DNA of 64,000 bases from NCBI GenBank assembly GCA_947503715.1, contig CANNER010000001.1:930001-994000 (forward strand), in the 5' to 3' direction. The stretch's first letter is position 1. Every line of letters begins with the position of its first letter. Origin of the DNA: an uncultured Caulobacterales bacterium. Its GTDB lineage: Bacteria; Pseudomonadota; Alphaproteobacteria; Caulobacterales; Maricaulaceae. Position numbers and translations under genes: made by a program. Positions 1 through 9,089 of this stretch are shown here, in pieces. The notes beneath the pieces are model-generated. The model made no database searches. It was not told where the DNA came from and was given only the letters and a program-made list of their open reading frames with translations.

Positions 1-4
1 GCAA

Positions 5-262
5 TTATTTGGTGGCGGCGCGGCGGCCCTTCGCGGTCAGACGACAGACCGTCCATTGCGGACGCATAGGACTGGCAAACCACGGCTCGGCTAACCCCGC
101 CGCAATGGCGGTCTGGATGATCGCTTTATCAACGGGTTCGCCAAATGTGTCGAACAGGGCCAGCCGCCCATCTGCGCGGCCCATACCGTCGCGCAACCAT
201 CCCATCATTTCTTGTTCTCGCAAGCGCACTTTTGCGCTCGCCCGATTCAGCCCAGACGCCAT
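5..262 (-). CDS. small hypothetical protein (85 aa)
   Basis: I do not recognise a named family. The protein is small, basic and apparently cytoplasmic, with no signal peptide or membrane segment. Its C-terminal half carries AEPWFASPMRP and QWTVCRLT, which look like a compact folded domain rather than a chance frame, and it ends on its own stop just inside the left edge. It is transcribed away from the coiled-coil gene that starts at 381, so the 118-bp gap must hold both promoters. An Arg/Ser/Pro-rich frame on the opposite strand over the same bases was judged a shadow. Confidence 0.6.
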   Translation of the reverse strand: MASGLNRASAKVRLREQEMMGWLRDGMGRADGRLALFDTFGEPVDKAIIQTAIAAGLAEPWFASPMRPQWTVCRLTAKGRRAATK

Positions 263-380
263 ATCAACCCATCCACCATTTCACCGGAACAGATGCGGTC
301 TTCGCCGCTTTCCCCGGTCATTCGGGTCTGATAGAGCAAATAAAAGAATATCCGGTTAAACGCGCAGGTCGGGGGACGTC

Positions 381-2408
381 TTGTCTGACATCACCAAAAA
401 AATCTATTCCATTGAGCCCGCAGCAGAGCCGGATACGGATGATGTGTTACGCCCTGTCGGGGTAAAACCTGAGACGGCAAAGCCCGCAAAAGAAGAAGTG
501 CCGACTTTCGTAACGCGCGAAGCAAAAGCACCTATCGTTCTGGGCGCAGGACCTGAGTTGGAAGAGGTCCGGTCCGGTTGGATTATGTGGACAGGCCTCG
601 CCTTTACGCTTCTTTGGTTGACCGGCGCTGGTTTAATGTTTGCCAGTCGGATTACGGGATCCGATGCGGGGCTCTTGGAGATGGCAGGATTTATCGTCCT
701 TCTTGCTCTGCCTGCAATACTCATTACCCTCCTCTGGGTCGCCTTGCGAAAAATGGTCAATCTCACGAACCGAAACGCACACTTGGCAAAAGCCGCGCAA
801 GCCCTCGTCAATCCGGAAACCGAAGCTCTAGGCCGCACACAAACATTGGCATCCGGCATTCGGGCAGAAATATCAAAAGTGAATGGACAGCTCGCCGATA
901 CAGTCACAGCCCTGCAAGGCGTGCAAACTGCCATCACGCGCGAGAGCCAAGCCTTGGATGCGGCGGGTCTCCAATTGACAAGCCGATCCGAGGATGTCGG
1001 CCGGAACCTTACCTTACAGCGTCAAGCCCTTGAGAGTATATCCGGGACATTCGATGCGAAGATGGAAACACTCTCCGCACAGATCGAGGAAACGGGGAAA
1101 GGTTTGGAAAGCTCGTCAGAAACTGCGCGTGAGCGTCTTGAGGCCGTAACAGCCTCAATGACAGACGCGACAACAGGATTATCGACGGCGAGCCAGTCTA
1201 CGAATGAAATATTGAAAGCCCGCGTTGCAGAGCTGGGCGAAATCTCCCGCAAAATCGACGGCGTGAGCGAGGCCTTGAAAGCTGACTTAACGACATCTGC
1301 AAAGGAATTGTCGCTAATGAAAACGGGCCTATCCGATCGCGTGGAAGCTCTCGATACAGCAAATGCTCAGACACAGGAAAAGCTTAGCGGGTTGAAGGAA
1401 ACCCTCGCCGCGGGTCAGGACATGCTGCGCGATCTTGAGGCTGCGGCGTCGACACGATCGACGGATGTACGCAAACTCTATGACACGCTATCTGATCAGC
1501 TGAAGAAGTCAGAGGACGATACACTAACCTCACAAGGCCGCACGGCGCGGATGGTCGAAGGCAATCTCGCCCAAATGCGGCGTGAATTTGGTCGAATGGA
1601 AACGGACCTCCAGACGCTGCAAACCAAGTTGAACAATCTGCGGGAGACGAGTGAGGAACTACCGCTCTCCCCGCCGCCCGGTTCCCGGCTCTCGCTCCGC
1701 CCGCTGGAAACCGATTTTCCGCCGGTCGAGCCCCCGCGCAAAACCTCGACCCTGCGTCCAGCCTTTACATTCGACGCACCAAAGGAAGATGTGACCCCGG
1801 ATGATCGGCCCCTGAATTTAGGGGCCGATATGCAACTCGAGACCCCGGATACGGAAATCACGAATTTCGATCCGGATGTTCTCCGCCGTCCCGGGGATGT
1901 GCAACCGCCCAAAAGTGGATTTGGCCGGTCTAAGAATAAGGAGAAATCCTCTGGCTGGCATTGGCGTGATATGTTGGGCGGTCTGGAACGCCCGGATGCA
2001 GAGCCGGAGACTGTCTCACCGGAAACCAAAAAAGAGATAAACCCTTTAAGTCCTACTGCTGCGGCCCCAAAGGACTCGATCAATATTCTCGAACGACTTG
2101 ACGCCATCCAACTCTCACCTGCGGCCATTGTTGATGACGGCACAATCATTGACGCCACACAGGCCCGTATCAACCGTGGGGAAGCTGGCTTGGCTGACGC
2201 TGTCGCCGCGCGTTTGAGTGACCCTATTTTACATCTTCAAACGAAGATGAATGAAGACGCCGGACTGTCATCTGACGTTGCGCAATTCACATCAGATTTC
2301 GCAGAACGCGTCGGCGCAACCCCGCCGACCGCACCTGCACTACGGACGGTGTTCGGGTCTCCGAATGGTCGGGCTTACTTGCTCTGTGCGGGTGCGCTTA
2401 AACGATAA
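381..2408 (+). CDS. two-TM coiled-coil protein with TipN-like topology
   Basis: A 675-residue protein. Residues 1-65 are hydrophilic; two membrane helices lie at about 67-88 and 98-121; about 130-430 is a long Ala/Glu/Leu/Thr-rich coiled coil; about 435-560 is Pro/acid-rich and low in complexity; the last 100 residues form a compact tail. The start is TTG at 381, preceded by GGGGGA; no upstream ATG fits. Two N-terminal TM segments followed by a long cytoplasmic coiled coil is the architecture of Caulobacter TipN, the new-pole marker (known family). Assigning this gene to that role is inference, because coiled coils converge easily. Its 3' end overlaps the convergent permease gene by 11 bp. 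Confidence 0.75.
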   Translation: MSDITKKIYSIEPAAEPDTDDVLRPVGVKPETAKPAKEEVPTFVTREAKAPIVLGAGPELEEVRSGWIMWTGLAFTLLWLTGAGLMFASRITGSDAGLLEMAGFIVLLALPAILITLLWVALRKMVNLTNRNAHLAKAAQALVNPETEALGRTQTLASGIRAEISKVNGQLADTVTALQGVQTAITRESQALDAAGLQLTSRSEDVGRNLTLQRQALESISGTFDAKMETLSAQIEETGKGLESSSETARERLEAVTASMTDATTGLSTASQSTNEILKARVAELGEISRKIDGVSEALKADLTTSAKELSLMKTGLSDRVEALDTANAQTQEKLSGLKETLAAGQDMLRDLEAAASTRSTDVRKLYDTLSDQLKKSEDDTLTSQGRTARMVEGNLAQMRREFGRMETDLQTLQTKLNNLRETSEELPLSPPPGSRLSLRPLETDFPPVEPPRKTSTLRPAFTFDAPKEDVTPDDRPLNLGADMQLETPDTEITNFDPDVLRRPGDVQPPKSGFGRSKNKEKSSGWHWRDMLGGLERPDAEPETVSPETKKEINPLSPTAAAPKDSINILERLDAIQLSPAAIVDDGTIIDATQARINRGEAGLADAVAARLSDPILHLQTKMNEDAGLSSDVAQFTSDFAERVGATPPTAPALRTVFGSPNGRAYLLCAGALKR

Positions 2409-3762
2409 GAGAGAGGATGAGAGTCACCGCTAATCCTGTCAGTCCGAGTACAGTCGTCGCGACGGTCCAACTTTTCAGCGTCTCTTTTGGTGTTTGACCC
2501 AAATACTGATTCACAAGCCAAAACCCGCTATCGTTGACATGGGATGTCATCGTTGCGCCCGCTGCGATTGAGATGACAGCTAAGGCCGTGTCAGCGGATG
2601 ATAGCCCTGCGACGGAAGCTACCGGCGCGGTCAATCCCGCTGCTGTAATCATTGCGACTGTCGCTGAGCCTTGCGCCACGCGAACCAAGAACGCGACGAT
2701 AAAGGCAAAGAGGATGATTGGCATTCCGGTGGAAGACACAGCCGCCGCGAGGTCCGCGCCGATCCCGCTATCTATCAGGACTTGTTTAAACACGCCGCCG
2801 GCTCCGGTGATGAGCACGACGACACCAGCAGGCTCCAAAGCCTTCGACATGATCTTGCCAATTGTTTCACGTGGAACATTTCGCACCAATCCAAAGGCGA
2901 CATAGACATAGAGGCAGGCGAGTGAGAGTGCCGTGAACGGATGTCCGATAAATTTAAACCACATCCGCCAATCCGAATCTTTGACGACAAGACGGTCTAA
3001 TATCCCGCCCGGCTTCAGGCCTTCGGGGTCAAGGCTTTGAAATGTGGAGAGAAGGATCAGCACGAGCGGCATGGCCACGGCGAAAACGGCATGGCCAAAT
3101 GAAATCGAAGGCTTGTCCGATGGCGGTGTCTCATAAATCTCTCCCGTCATAGCGGGAGTGTTGCGATAAAACCGTGCAAGGACAGGACCGCCTATGATGA
3201 GTGTCGGCAAACCCACGATAAACCCGAAAAATATGACGAGGCCGATATCGGCTGAGAGCAATTCTGCGACAGCAATCGGTCCCGGCGTCGGCGGGATAAA
3301 GGCATGGGTCACAGCCAGCCCCGCGAGGAGTGGAAGGGCATAGGTTAAAAGCGCCTTCCCGGTTTTCAAGCTGAGTTTCTGGATGAGCGGCACCAACATG
3401 ATGAAGGCCACGTCAAAGAAAACAGGAATCGCCACGAGAAAGCCGACAAGTCCCAAAGCCCAACCGGCTTTGTCATCACCGAACCGCTTGAGCAGACGTG
3501 ATGAAATCGCTTCCAATCCCCCCGCATGTTCTAACATTGCACCGAACATTGCGCCGAGCCCAACGACAACAGCGACAAAGCCAAGCGTACCCCCCATCCC
3601 GTTCTTTATGGCCTCTATGACATCCAGAGGCGACATGCCCGTCATCAAACCCACTAGCAGTGAGACAATCAAAAGCGCGAGAAAGGCCGGCATCTTCTGT
3701 CGCAAAACGAGAAATAAGAGCAAGGCAATGCCAAGTGCCGCCATAAAGAGCGAGAGTGTCAT
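2398..3762 (-). CDS. GntP-family gluconate/organic acid:H+ symporter
   Basis: About 454 residues with 12-14 hydrophobic helices covering the whole length, typical of the GntP (gluconate permease) family. Family-like stretches include FDVAFIMLVPL and HAFIPPTPGPIAVA in the first half and AQGSATVAMITAAG in the second. It should import gluconate or a related hydroxy acid across the inner membrane with protons; the exact substrate cannot be read from the sequence. I chose ATG 3762 because GGGGA sits 5 bases upstream; an in-frame GTG at 3786 has no clear ribosome binding site. No sugar-acid catabolic genes lie nearby, so it appears to be a stand-alone transporter. Confidence 0.93.
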   Translation of the reverse strand: MTLSLFMAALGIALLLFLVLRQKMPAFLALLIVSLLVGLMTGMSPLDVIEAIKNGMGGTLGFVAVVVGLGAMFGAMLEHAGGLEAISSRLLKRFGDDKAGWALGLVGFLVAIPVFFDVAFIMLVPLIQKLSLKTGKALLTYALPLLAGLAVTHAFIPPTPGPIAVAELLSADIGLVIFFGFIVGLPTLIIGGPVLARFYRNTPAMTGEIYETPPSDKPSISFGHAVFAVAMPLVLILLSTFQSLDPEGLKPGGILDRLVVKDSDWRMWFKFIGHPFTALSLACLYVYVAFGLVRNVPRETIGKIMSKALEPAGVVVLITGAGGVFKQVLIDSGIGADLAAAVSSTGMPIILFAFIVAFLVRVAQGSATVAMITAAGLTAPVASVAGLSSADTALAVISIAAGATMTSHVNDSGFWLVNQYLGQTPKETLKSWTVATTVLGLTGLAVTLILSLIV

Positions 3763-3875
3763 GTAATCCCCAATGTTTTTCTCCACCTATGACAGCGCTG
3801 TCGCGTCAAAGTAAAGGGGCTTGCAAATGAAGACCCATTCTTGCCCTTCACGGCAGACGGGACTAAGGCGCGCTC

Positions 3876-4919
3876 ATGACCGATGACCTTTCACGCTGGG
3901 AAACCCGCACCTCTACGACGGATGATAATGGCGAGCGGCTGGATAAATGGCTGGCGAATTGGAGCGAACTCTCCCGTGCGCGTATTCGCGACCTTGTCGA
4001 GTCCGGGCATGTCCGCGCGGATGGCAACGTTGTCAGTAAAGTCACGACGAAAATTCAGCCCGATATTGAATATGCGATTCAAATTCCACCGCCCGTCGAT
4101 GACACACCGCAACCGGAAAATATTCCGATTGATATCCTATTCGAAGATGACCACTTGATCGTGTTAAACAAAGCCTCCGGCATGACGGTTCATCCTGCAC
4201 CCGGGTCCCGCAATGCCACGCTTGTCAATGCCCTGCTCTATCACTGTGCGGACACGCTCTCTGGTATTGGCGGTGTCATGCGGCCGGGAATTGTCCATCG
4301 GTTGGACAAGGATACAACGGGTGTGATGATCGCGGCAAAGACGGATGCGGCACATCGGGGCCTGTCCAAACAATTTGCTAAACATTCCATTGACCGAGTC
4401 TATACCTGCCTTGTGCGCGGCGCACCGAAACCGCGTTCAGGCTCCGTCATTTCCCGTATCGCGCGTTCGCCCCATGACCGGAAGAAACAGGCGGTTGTGC
4501 GCGGGACTGTCAATGATATCGAAGCCTCAGATGTCGGGCGGCACGCCGTGACGCATTATCAGTTCCTGAAAGGCTTCGGCCGCGCCCAACATGCGAGTAT
4601 AGGTACTCCGAAAGTCAGCCAATTGGATTGTCGTCTAGAAACGGGGCGGACCCATCAAATCCGTGTTCACCTCGCGCATGTCGGCTGCCCCCTCCTCGGC
4701 GATCCGCTTTATGGCAAGCAACGCGCCTTTGTGACGTCGCAACATCCGGCGGAAGAGCTTGTGCGGACTGCAATTGCAGATTTCAAACGCCAAGCACTCC
4801 ACGCGCGTCATCTCGGTTTTATTCATCCCATCACGAAAGAAGAGATGGGCTTCGACGCCCCGGTCCCACCCGATATGCAGCACCTCCTCAATGCCCTCTC
4901 CGATTTGCCCGTAAACTAG
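3876..4919 (+). CDS. rluD: RluD-family 23S rRNA pseudouridine synthase
   Basis: Isomerises uridine to pseudouridine in large-subunit rRNA (the helix 69 positions in the RluD family). The 347 residues comprise an N-terminal S4 RNA-binding domain at about 18-70 and an RluA/RluD catalytic domain after about 85. The signature HRLDKDTTG places the catalytic aspartate at D144, and RTHQIRVHLAH is the family's later RNA/active-site motif. RluC is the alternative member, but the position directly ahead of rpoH is a conserved alphaproteobacterial arrangement for the gene annotated rluD. The 92 bp before rpoH probably carry the rpoH promoter. Confidence 0.93.
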   Translation: MTDDLSRWETRTSTTDDNGERLDKWLANWSELSRARIRDLVESGHVRADGNVVSKVTTKIQPDIEYAIQIPPPVDDTPQPENIPIDILFEDDHLIVLNKASGMTVHPAPGSRNATLVNALLYHCADTLSGIGGVMRPGIVHRLDKDTTGVMIAAKTDAAHRGLSKQFAKHSIDRVYTCLVRGAPKPRSGSVISRIARSPHDRKKQAVVRGTVNDIEASDVGRHAVTHYQFLKGFGRAQHASIGTPKVSQLDCRLETGRTHQIRVHLAHVGCPLLGDPLYGKQRAFVTSQHPAEELVRTAIADFKRQALHARHLGFIHPITKEEMGFDAPVPPDMQHLLNALSDLPVN

Positions 4920-5011
4920 GCCCGTCACGTTCTCGTTAAAAAGTGTTCAGACCCGGAACCCTTTAAACGCGCTAAACGTATCCTATATGAGACCGCTGGA
5001 GGGTCTTGATT

Positions 5012-5959
5012 ATGGCTGAAACAAAAACACTGACCACGAATACCGCGACGAAAGATGCGACCTATACCGGCAATATGAAATTGTCAGTTGCGCTTTCGCC
5101 GGAACAGGGCCTGAATTCCTATCTGCAGGAAATTCGTAAATTTCCGATGCTGGAAAAGGAAGAAGAGTTTCGTCTGGCCAAGCGCTGGGTGGAAGACGGC
5201 GATACCGCTGCGGCAGAGAAGATGGTGACATCGCACCTGCGCCTCGTCGCAAAAATCGCGATGGGCTATCGAGGGTACGGCCTGCCAATTGGTGAGGTCA
5301 TTTCCGAAGGCAATGTCGGCCTGATGCAGGCCGTGAAGAAATTTGATCCGGATAAAGGCTTCCGCGTCTCGACTTATGCCATGTGGTGGATCCGTGCCGC
5401 CATTCAGGAATATGTCCTGCGCTCTTGGTCTCTTGTCAAAATGGGGACAACAGCCGCGCAGAAGAAGCTGTTCTTTAATCTTCGCCGCATGAAGGGCGAG
5501 ATGAAAGCCCTGGAAGACGGCGATCTGAAACCGGAACATCTTTCGAAAATTGCCACGAATTTGGGCGTGAAAGAGACGGAAGTCACCTCCATGAACCGCC
5601 GAATGTCCGGTGGCGGCGACAGCTCGCTTAATGTCACAATTGGCGGCGAAGACGGCTCTGCGCAATGGCAGGACTGGCTGACCGACGAATCTGACTCGCA
5701 GGAAGAAGTCCTCGGCGAAGCGCAAGAGCATGATGCGAGGATGGACCTCCTTCGCGATGCGATGTCAGACCTCAATGCACGTGAGCAGGATATTATTTCC
5801 AAACGTCGCTTGGCCGAAAAGCCCATGACGCTGGAAGAACTCGCCAAAGTTTATAGCGTCTCCCGGGAGCGTATCCGACAAATTGAAGCTCGCGCATTTG
5901 AGAAACTGCAAGCGGCGATGTTGGCGGCAGCAGAACCTGCGGGCCTTTTGGAAGGCTGA
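5012..5959 (+). CDS. rpoH: RNA polymerase heat-shock sigma factor RpoH (sigma-32)
   Basis: 315 residues, normal for RpoH. It has sigma-70 region 2 (GLPIGEVISEGNVGLMQAV, then TYAMWWIRAAI), the diagnostic RpoH box QKKLFFNLR at about residues 150-158, and a region 4 helix-turn-helix ending SRERIRQIEARAF. It directs core polymerase to chaperone and protease promoters after heat or unfolded-protein stress. ATG 5012 is preferred because GGAGGG lies 8 bases upstream; a TTG two codons earlier would sit too close to it. RpoH is commonly controlled by translation and by DnaK/FtsH turnover; I see no obvious thermosensor in the short leader. Confidence 0.97.
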   Translation: MAETKTLTTNTATKDATYTGNMKLSVALSPEQGLNSYLQEIRKFPMLEKEEEFRLAKRWVEDGDTAAAEKMVTSHLRLVAKIAMGYRGYGLPIGEVISEGNVGLMQAVKKFDPDKGFRVSTYAMWWIRAAIQEYVLRSWSLVKMGTTAAQKKLFFNLRRMKGEMKALEDGDLKPEHLSKIATNLGVKETEVTSMNRRMSGGGDSSLNVTIGGEDGSAQWQDWLTDESDSQEEVLGEAQEHDARMDLLRDAMSDLNAREQDIISKRRLAEKPMTLEELAKVYSVSRERIRQIEARAFEKLQAAMLAAAEPAGLLEG

Positions 5960-5984
5960 CAGCCTTCTCATTGACACTCAAAAC

Positions 5985-6029
5985 TTCGCTCAGGAGGAGT
6001 TTTTTATACCCGATCCTCACCTGAGCGAA
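5985..6029 (+). repeat. inverted repeat downstream of rpoH, possible terminator
   Basis: A perfect 10-bp inverted repeat, TTCGCTCAGG (5985-5994) and CCTGAGCGAA (6020-6029), extends inward by AGGA/TCCT across a two-base bulge. It begins 25 bp after the rpoH stop, so it probably marks the 3' end of the rpoH transcript. The T-run lies in the loop (5999-6005) rather than after the stem, so this is not a textbook intrinsic terminator; RNA stabilisation or a protein-binding palindrome are alternatives. Confidence 0.4.
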
Positions 6030-6137
6030 AAATGAATGGATTTCATCGACTGTCGCGACAATGTGTAAATTAACGGCATAGAAAGCCTTTTTTGTCAGAT
6101 TTGGGCAACCGAATTTGACTTATGTTTAGGCCATTCC

Positions 6138-6977
6138 ATGATCCTGTCCCGTAAATTTTCTATCCTTGCATTGGGCGCGTCGCTTTTGACGCTAGCTGTC
6201 GCCTCTGCGCCATTTGCCGGGGCTTTTGGCGTGGGCGTTCAGCCGTCTACTGTTGAAATGACAATCAAACCCGGTGACCGTCAACGGCAAGTCATTACGG
6301 TTGGCAACGTCCATAAGGAAAAAACGATTAGCTTGACCATGGCTCTGGCGGATTGGACATTGGACGAGAAAGGTCAACTTGTTCTCGACGCGCCCGGTGA
6401 TACGGACAGGTCTGCAGCAGAATGGGTACGTTTCTCACCCGCTTCTGTGACGCTAAAACCTGAAACATCTCAGGATGTTACAGTCGAAATCTCAGCCCCT
6501 TATAAGATTGAACATAAGGGCGATCATCGCTTTGCCCTGCTCGCAACGACGATGCTGCCGGAACTGGATGAGCGCGGCGAGACATCCGGTGTCTGGAACC
6601 GATATCAGCTCGCCTCTCTCTTCTACCTTACGCTCACCCCGTCCAAGAGCCTACCCGAAGTGACGAGCGTTGTTCTGAGCCCCGAAAAACCTGGTTTGGT
6701 GACCATGCAGATCAAAAATGACGGAGACGCCCATGCTAGACTTCAAGGTACGGCTTTGGTTAAGGATGAAACGGGCGAAGTCGTCGGAGAAACGCCTCTG
6801 AACGCCGTTGTATTGGATGGTGGCAAACGCACCTATAACGTTAATATGGTGAATATGGAGGCTTTAGAAGCCGGAACATATACAATTGATTTTGACCTCA
6901 ATAATACATTCACACCGCAAAATAAATTCCGCTCGACAAGCGTCAAAGTGGACTCGTTGGAATATGTTGCCGAGTAA
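6138..6977 (+). CDS. secreted PapD-like periplasmic chaperone
   Basis: 279 residues. A signal peptide (ILSRKFSILALGASLLTLAVA, cleavage near residue 29) leads to an N-terminal PapD-like immunoglobulin domain. The pattern matches fimbrial/pilus periplasmic chaperones: GVGVQPSTVEMTIKPGDRQ, then a strand ending VRFSPASVTLKPETSQDV, then a barrel-edge stretch around YQLASLFYLTLTP. Such chaperones donate a beta strand to secreted subunits. The next gene encodes a secreted beta-rich protein and overlaps this one by 14 bp, which supports a chaperone-client pair. No usher is adjacent. The specific client is inference. Confidence 0.75.
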   Translation: MILSRKFSILALGASLLTLAVASAPFAGAFGVGVQPSTVEMTIKPGDRQRQVITVGNVHKEKTISLTMALADWTLDEKGQLVLDAPGDTDRSAAEWVRFSPASVTLKPETSQDVTVEISAPYKIEHKGDHRFALLATTMLPELDERGETSGVWNRYQLASLFYLTLTPSKSLPEVTSVVLSPEKPGLVTMQIKNDGDAHARLQGTALVKDETGEVVGETPLNAVVLDGGKRTYNVNMVNMEALEAGTYTIDFDLNNTFTPQNKFRSTSVKVDSLEYVAE

Positions 6978-7809
6978 ACGCATCATTATGGCGGGGGTCG
7001 CCTTGGCCTGTCTTGCCTCTGGCGCTCATGCCAGTTTTCTGGATACGGACTTCTGGTGCCGCACCTATGGCTGCGTTGTCGTCCATGATGGCGATAATTA
7101 CGACATCTATGATAATTACCAATTTGCGACACAAACTTGCTGCGTCCCTATTGGTCAACAGATGATCGATTTCTACATCCGCGCGGGCAATACAAATGTG
7201 ACGGGCGAGATTGGTGGCAATGGCGTGATTGGCCCCAATGATGATGAGAGTATGCTATTCGGCATCACACAAGACGGCAGCACGATCAACGCATCTCTTC
7301 TGGATGATGGTGATGGGTATCTGGATGCGGGGGATGCGTTTAGTTTCTTCACGCTCAATCCTAATACGGACATCCTCTTAGACGGCAAAGGCCGGTCTTA
7401 TTCGCATAGTTTCTTCATCAGTTCCCGAAATACGCGGTTTTCAATGCGGGCACTCGCCACCCTTAATGATGCCAAGGGTGATTTCGCGCAGACACTCCAA
7501 CTCGGCGATATAAAGCTCACGCCGAGTTTTTCAGAGTCCGGGAATGATCAGGGCTTCCAGTTCGGCTCCCGCGCGAATACGGCGAATATCCAGATTGTCA
7601 GCGGCGTGGATGATCTCGGCGACCTGACCGGACAACCGACACAGATCATGAATTTTGGACGGCGACAGGGTATTCGTCAGCGTAACGGCGATATCGACAC
7701 GCAAACCATCCGCCTCGATTTCCTCTACGAGATGCCGGAATATGATCTATCCATGGGAACAGGAAGTTTGAACGTTGACGTCGCGTTTGATTTTTATCGC
7801 GAGGATTAG
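6964..7809 (+). CDS. secreted beta-rich protein, probable client of the upstream chaperone
   Basis: About 281 residues from ATG 6964, which lies inside the 3' end of the chaperone gene. A short basic N terminus and hydrophobic core (RIIMAGVALACLASGAHA) form a signal peptide. The mature protein is rich in Asp, Asn, Gly and Thr, with four early cysteines (WCRTYGC, QTCC) that could pair in the periplasm. It ends in an alternating hydrophobic strand (SLNVDVAFDFYRED) like a pilin or subunit terminal strand. I recognise no named family; subunit of a surface structure is inference from the neighbour and composition. The stop is one base from the convergent membrane-protein gene. Confidence 0.7.
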   Translation: MLPSKRIIMAGVALACLASGAHASFLDTDFWCRTYGCVVVHDGDNYDIYDNYQFATQTCCVPIGQQMIDFYIRAGNTNVTGEIGGNGVIGPNDDESMLFGITQDGSTINASLLDDGDGYLDAGDAFSFFTLNPNTDILLDGKGRSYSHSFFISSRNTRFSMRALATLNDAKGDFAQTLQLGDIKLTPSFSESGNDQGFQFGSRANTANIQIVSGVDDLGDLTGQPTQIMNFGRRQGIRQRNGDIDTQTIRLDFLYEMPEYDLSMGTGSLNVDVAFDFYRED

Positions 7810-7810
7810 A

Positions 7811-8212
7811 TCAGTCGAAAGTCGATGATAGGTTCGATGTTATTTTCGGCAATATCATCTGGTTGACCAAAATTTGCGCCAAGTAAGACGTCCCTAAAAA
7901 TGCCAAAAGGGATTGGTCGAAGTTCAACACATTTAGAAAATATACCGCAAATCCAACGCCGAGAGGTAGTAAAAACGACAGGCTGATAATTGCCCACCCC
8001 AATCCTGCATTACTGTCAATCGCGCCACGTCGCGCCAGTCTGTGTGCTTTTGGGCCTTTTCCAAATTTTACGATTAATGCTGATAAAACGAAATGAAGAA
8101 AAACGATTCCAAGTAATGATAATGGCGGTAAATTTTCAAGCAAGATCAAAGCAAAACTCAATAATGCACAGACAGTGTGCAGAATACTCATCCGAAAATA
8201 GTCAGTTCTCAT
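7811..8212 (-). CDS. hypothetical four-TM protein at the end of the suf operon
   Basis: 133 residues with about four hydrophobic helices (about 10-28, 30-50, 70-92 and 98-115) and a basic loop KFGKGPKAHRLARRG between helices two and three. No family recognised. Its ATG overlaps the sufA stop in an ATGA junction, so it is probably translated by coupling as the last suf gene. The DNA is visibly more A+T-rich than sufA. A membrane role tied to Fe-S assembly is only suggested by position. Confidence 0.7.
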   Translation of the reverse strand: MRTDYFRMSILHTVCALLSFALILLENLPPLSLLGIVFLHFVLSALIVKFGKGPKAHRLARRGAIDSNAGLGWAIISLSFLLPLGVGFAVYFLNVLNFDQSLLAFLGTSYLAQILVNQMILPKITSNLSSTFD

Positions 8213-8583
8213 AAAGCTGCCGGAACAATCGTGACACTCTCACCACAGCCACAAGCATCCGTCTGATTAGGGTTCTTAAACGTAAATCGGCTGTGGAGCA
8301 GCGTCGTCTCGTAATCCACCACTGAACCGAGGATGAAGAGAACAGCTTTCGCATCCACGACGATCTGCACGTCTTTATCTTCGACGACTTCGTCAAATTT
8401 CTCAGGCTCGGCGACATAGTCCATCAGATATTCCATACCTGCACAGCCACCATTTTTCACGCCAACACGGAGGTAGCCTTCGCCCCGTTCATCGAGGATT
8501 TCCCGCACACGTTTCGCCGCGTCATCCGTAAGAGTGACGAGTTTTGGGCGTGGACGGCGGGTTCTTGTAACTGTTTCTGTCAT
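8209..8583 (-). CDS. sufA: SufA/IscA-type A-type Fe-S carrier protein
   Basis: 124 residues of the HesB/IscA/SufA fold. The three conserved cysteines are present: C47 in NGGCAGMEY, and C111 and C113 in the C-terminal ACGCGES. A-type carriers accept a [4Fe-4S] or [2Fe-2S] cluster from the SufBCD scaffold and pass it to apo-enzymes in the cytoplasm. The first ATG overlaps the stop of the DUF59 gene (ATGA). SufA is favoured over ErpA because of the operon, although the two cannot be separated by motif alone. Confidence 0.93.
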   Translation of the reverse strand: MTETVTRTRRPRPKLVTLTDDAAKRVREILDERGEGYLRVGVKNGGCAGMEYLMDYVAEPEKFDEVVEDKDVQIVVDAKAVLFILGSVVDYETTLLHSRFTFKNPNQTDACGCGESVTIVPAAL

Positions 8584-9089
8584 AGCATATTCAACTCAAG
8601 ACGGGCTTCATCCGACATGCGGTCAGGCGTCCAGGGCGGGTCGAATGTCATGCTGACTTCGCAGCGGCGCACACCCGCCACGACTTCGCAGGCTTCCTGT
8701 ACCCAGACGGGCATTTCACCGGCCACGGGGCAGCCCGGCGCGGTGAGCGTCATGTCGACTTTCAACACGCGATCATCTTCCAATTCCACTTTATAAATCA
8801 GGCCTAACTCATAGATATCCGTCGGTATTTCCGGATCATAGACGGATTTTAGTTGCGCGATCACGTCTTCCGTAATGCGTTCAATTTCCTCGTCTGTCGG
8901 CGGCGTAATCGGCGCGCCGGACACGTCTACGATGTCACGTTTCGGCGCAGTTTCGCCCGCCTCATTCTCAGGCGTGAGACCCGGAATTTGCGAATTGGCG
9001 AGCGCTTCGGCCTGTCTCTGTCGATCTGTCATCGTGTTATCCATAGTCTGAATATAGTCCCTGTGGGTTACGATAGAAAGAGGGCGCAT
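8580..9089 (-). CDS. sufT: DUF59/MIP18-family SUF assembly protein (SufT-like)
   Basis: 169 residues: a variable acidic N-terminal 65 residues, then a DUF59 (MIP18) domain with the hallmark DPEIPTDIYELGLIY, the cysteine-containing TLTAPGCPVAGEMP, and a tail PPWTPDRMSDEARLELNML. Members of this family assist maturation of Fe-S proteins. ATG 9089 is preceded by GGAGGG at a 9-base spacing and lies inside the 3' end of sufS (22-bp overlap). Later in-frame ATGs at 9044 and 9032 have weaker upstream sites, so the long form is preferred. Confidence 0.9.
   Translation of the reverse strand: MRPLSIVTHRDYIQTMDNTMTDRQRQAEALANSQIPGLTPENEAGETAPKRDIVDVSGAPITPPTDEEIERITEDVIAQLKSVYDPEIPTDIYELGLIYKVELEDDRVLKVDMTLTAPGCPVAGEMPVWVQEACEVVAGVRRCEVSMTFDPPWTPDRMSDEARLELNML

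Noticed and set aside
9..359. Plus-strand frames at the left edge
   Set aside because: They overlap a more protein-like minus-strand gene and have Arg/Ser/Pro-rich, motif-free translations.
5985..6029. Calling the rpoH-downstream palindrome a certain intrinsic terminator
   Set aside because: The T-run is in the loop, not after the stem, so it is listed only as an inverted repeat.
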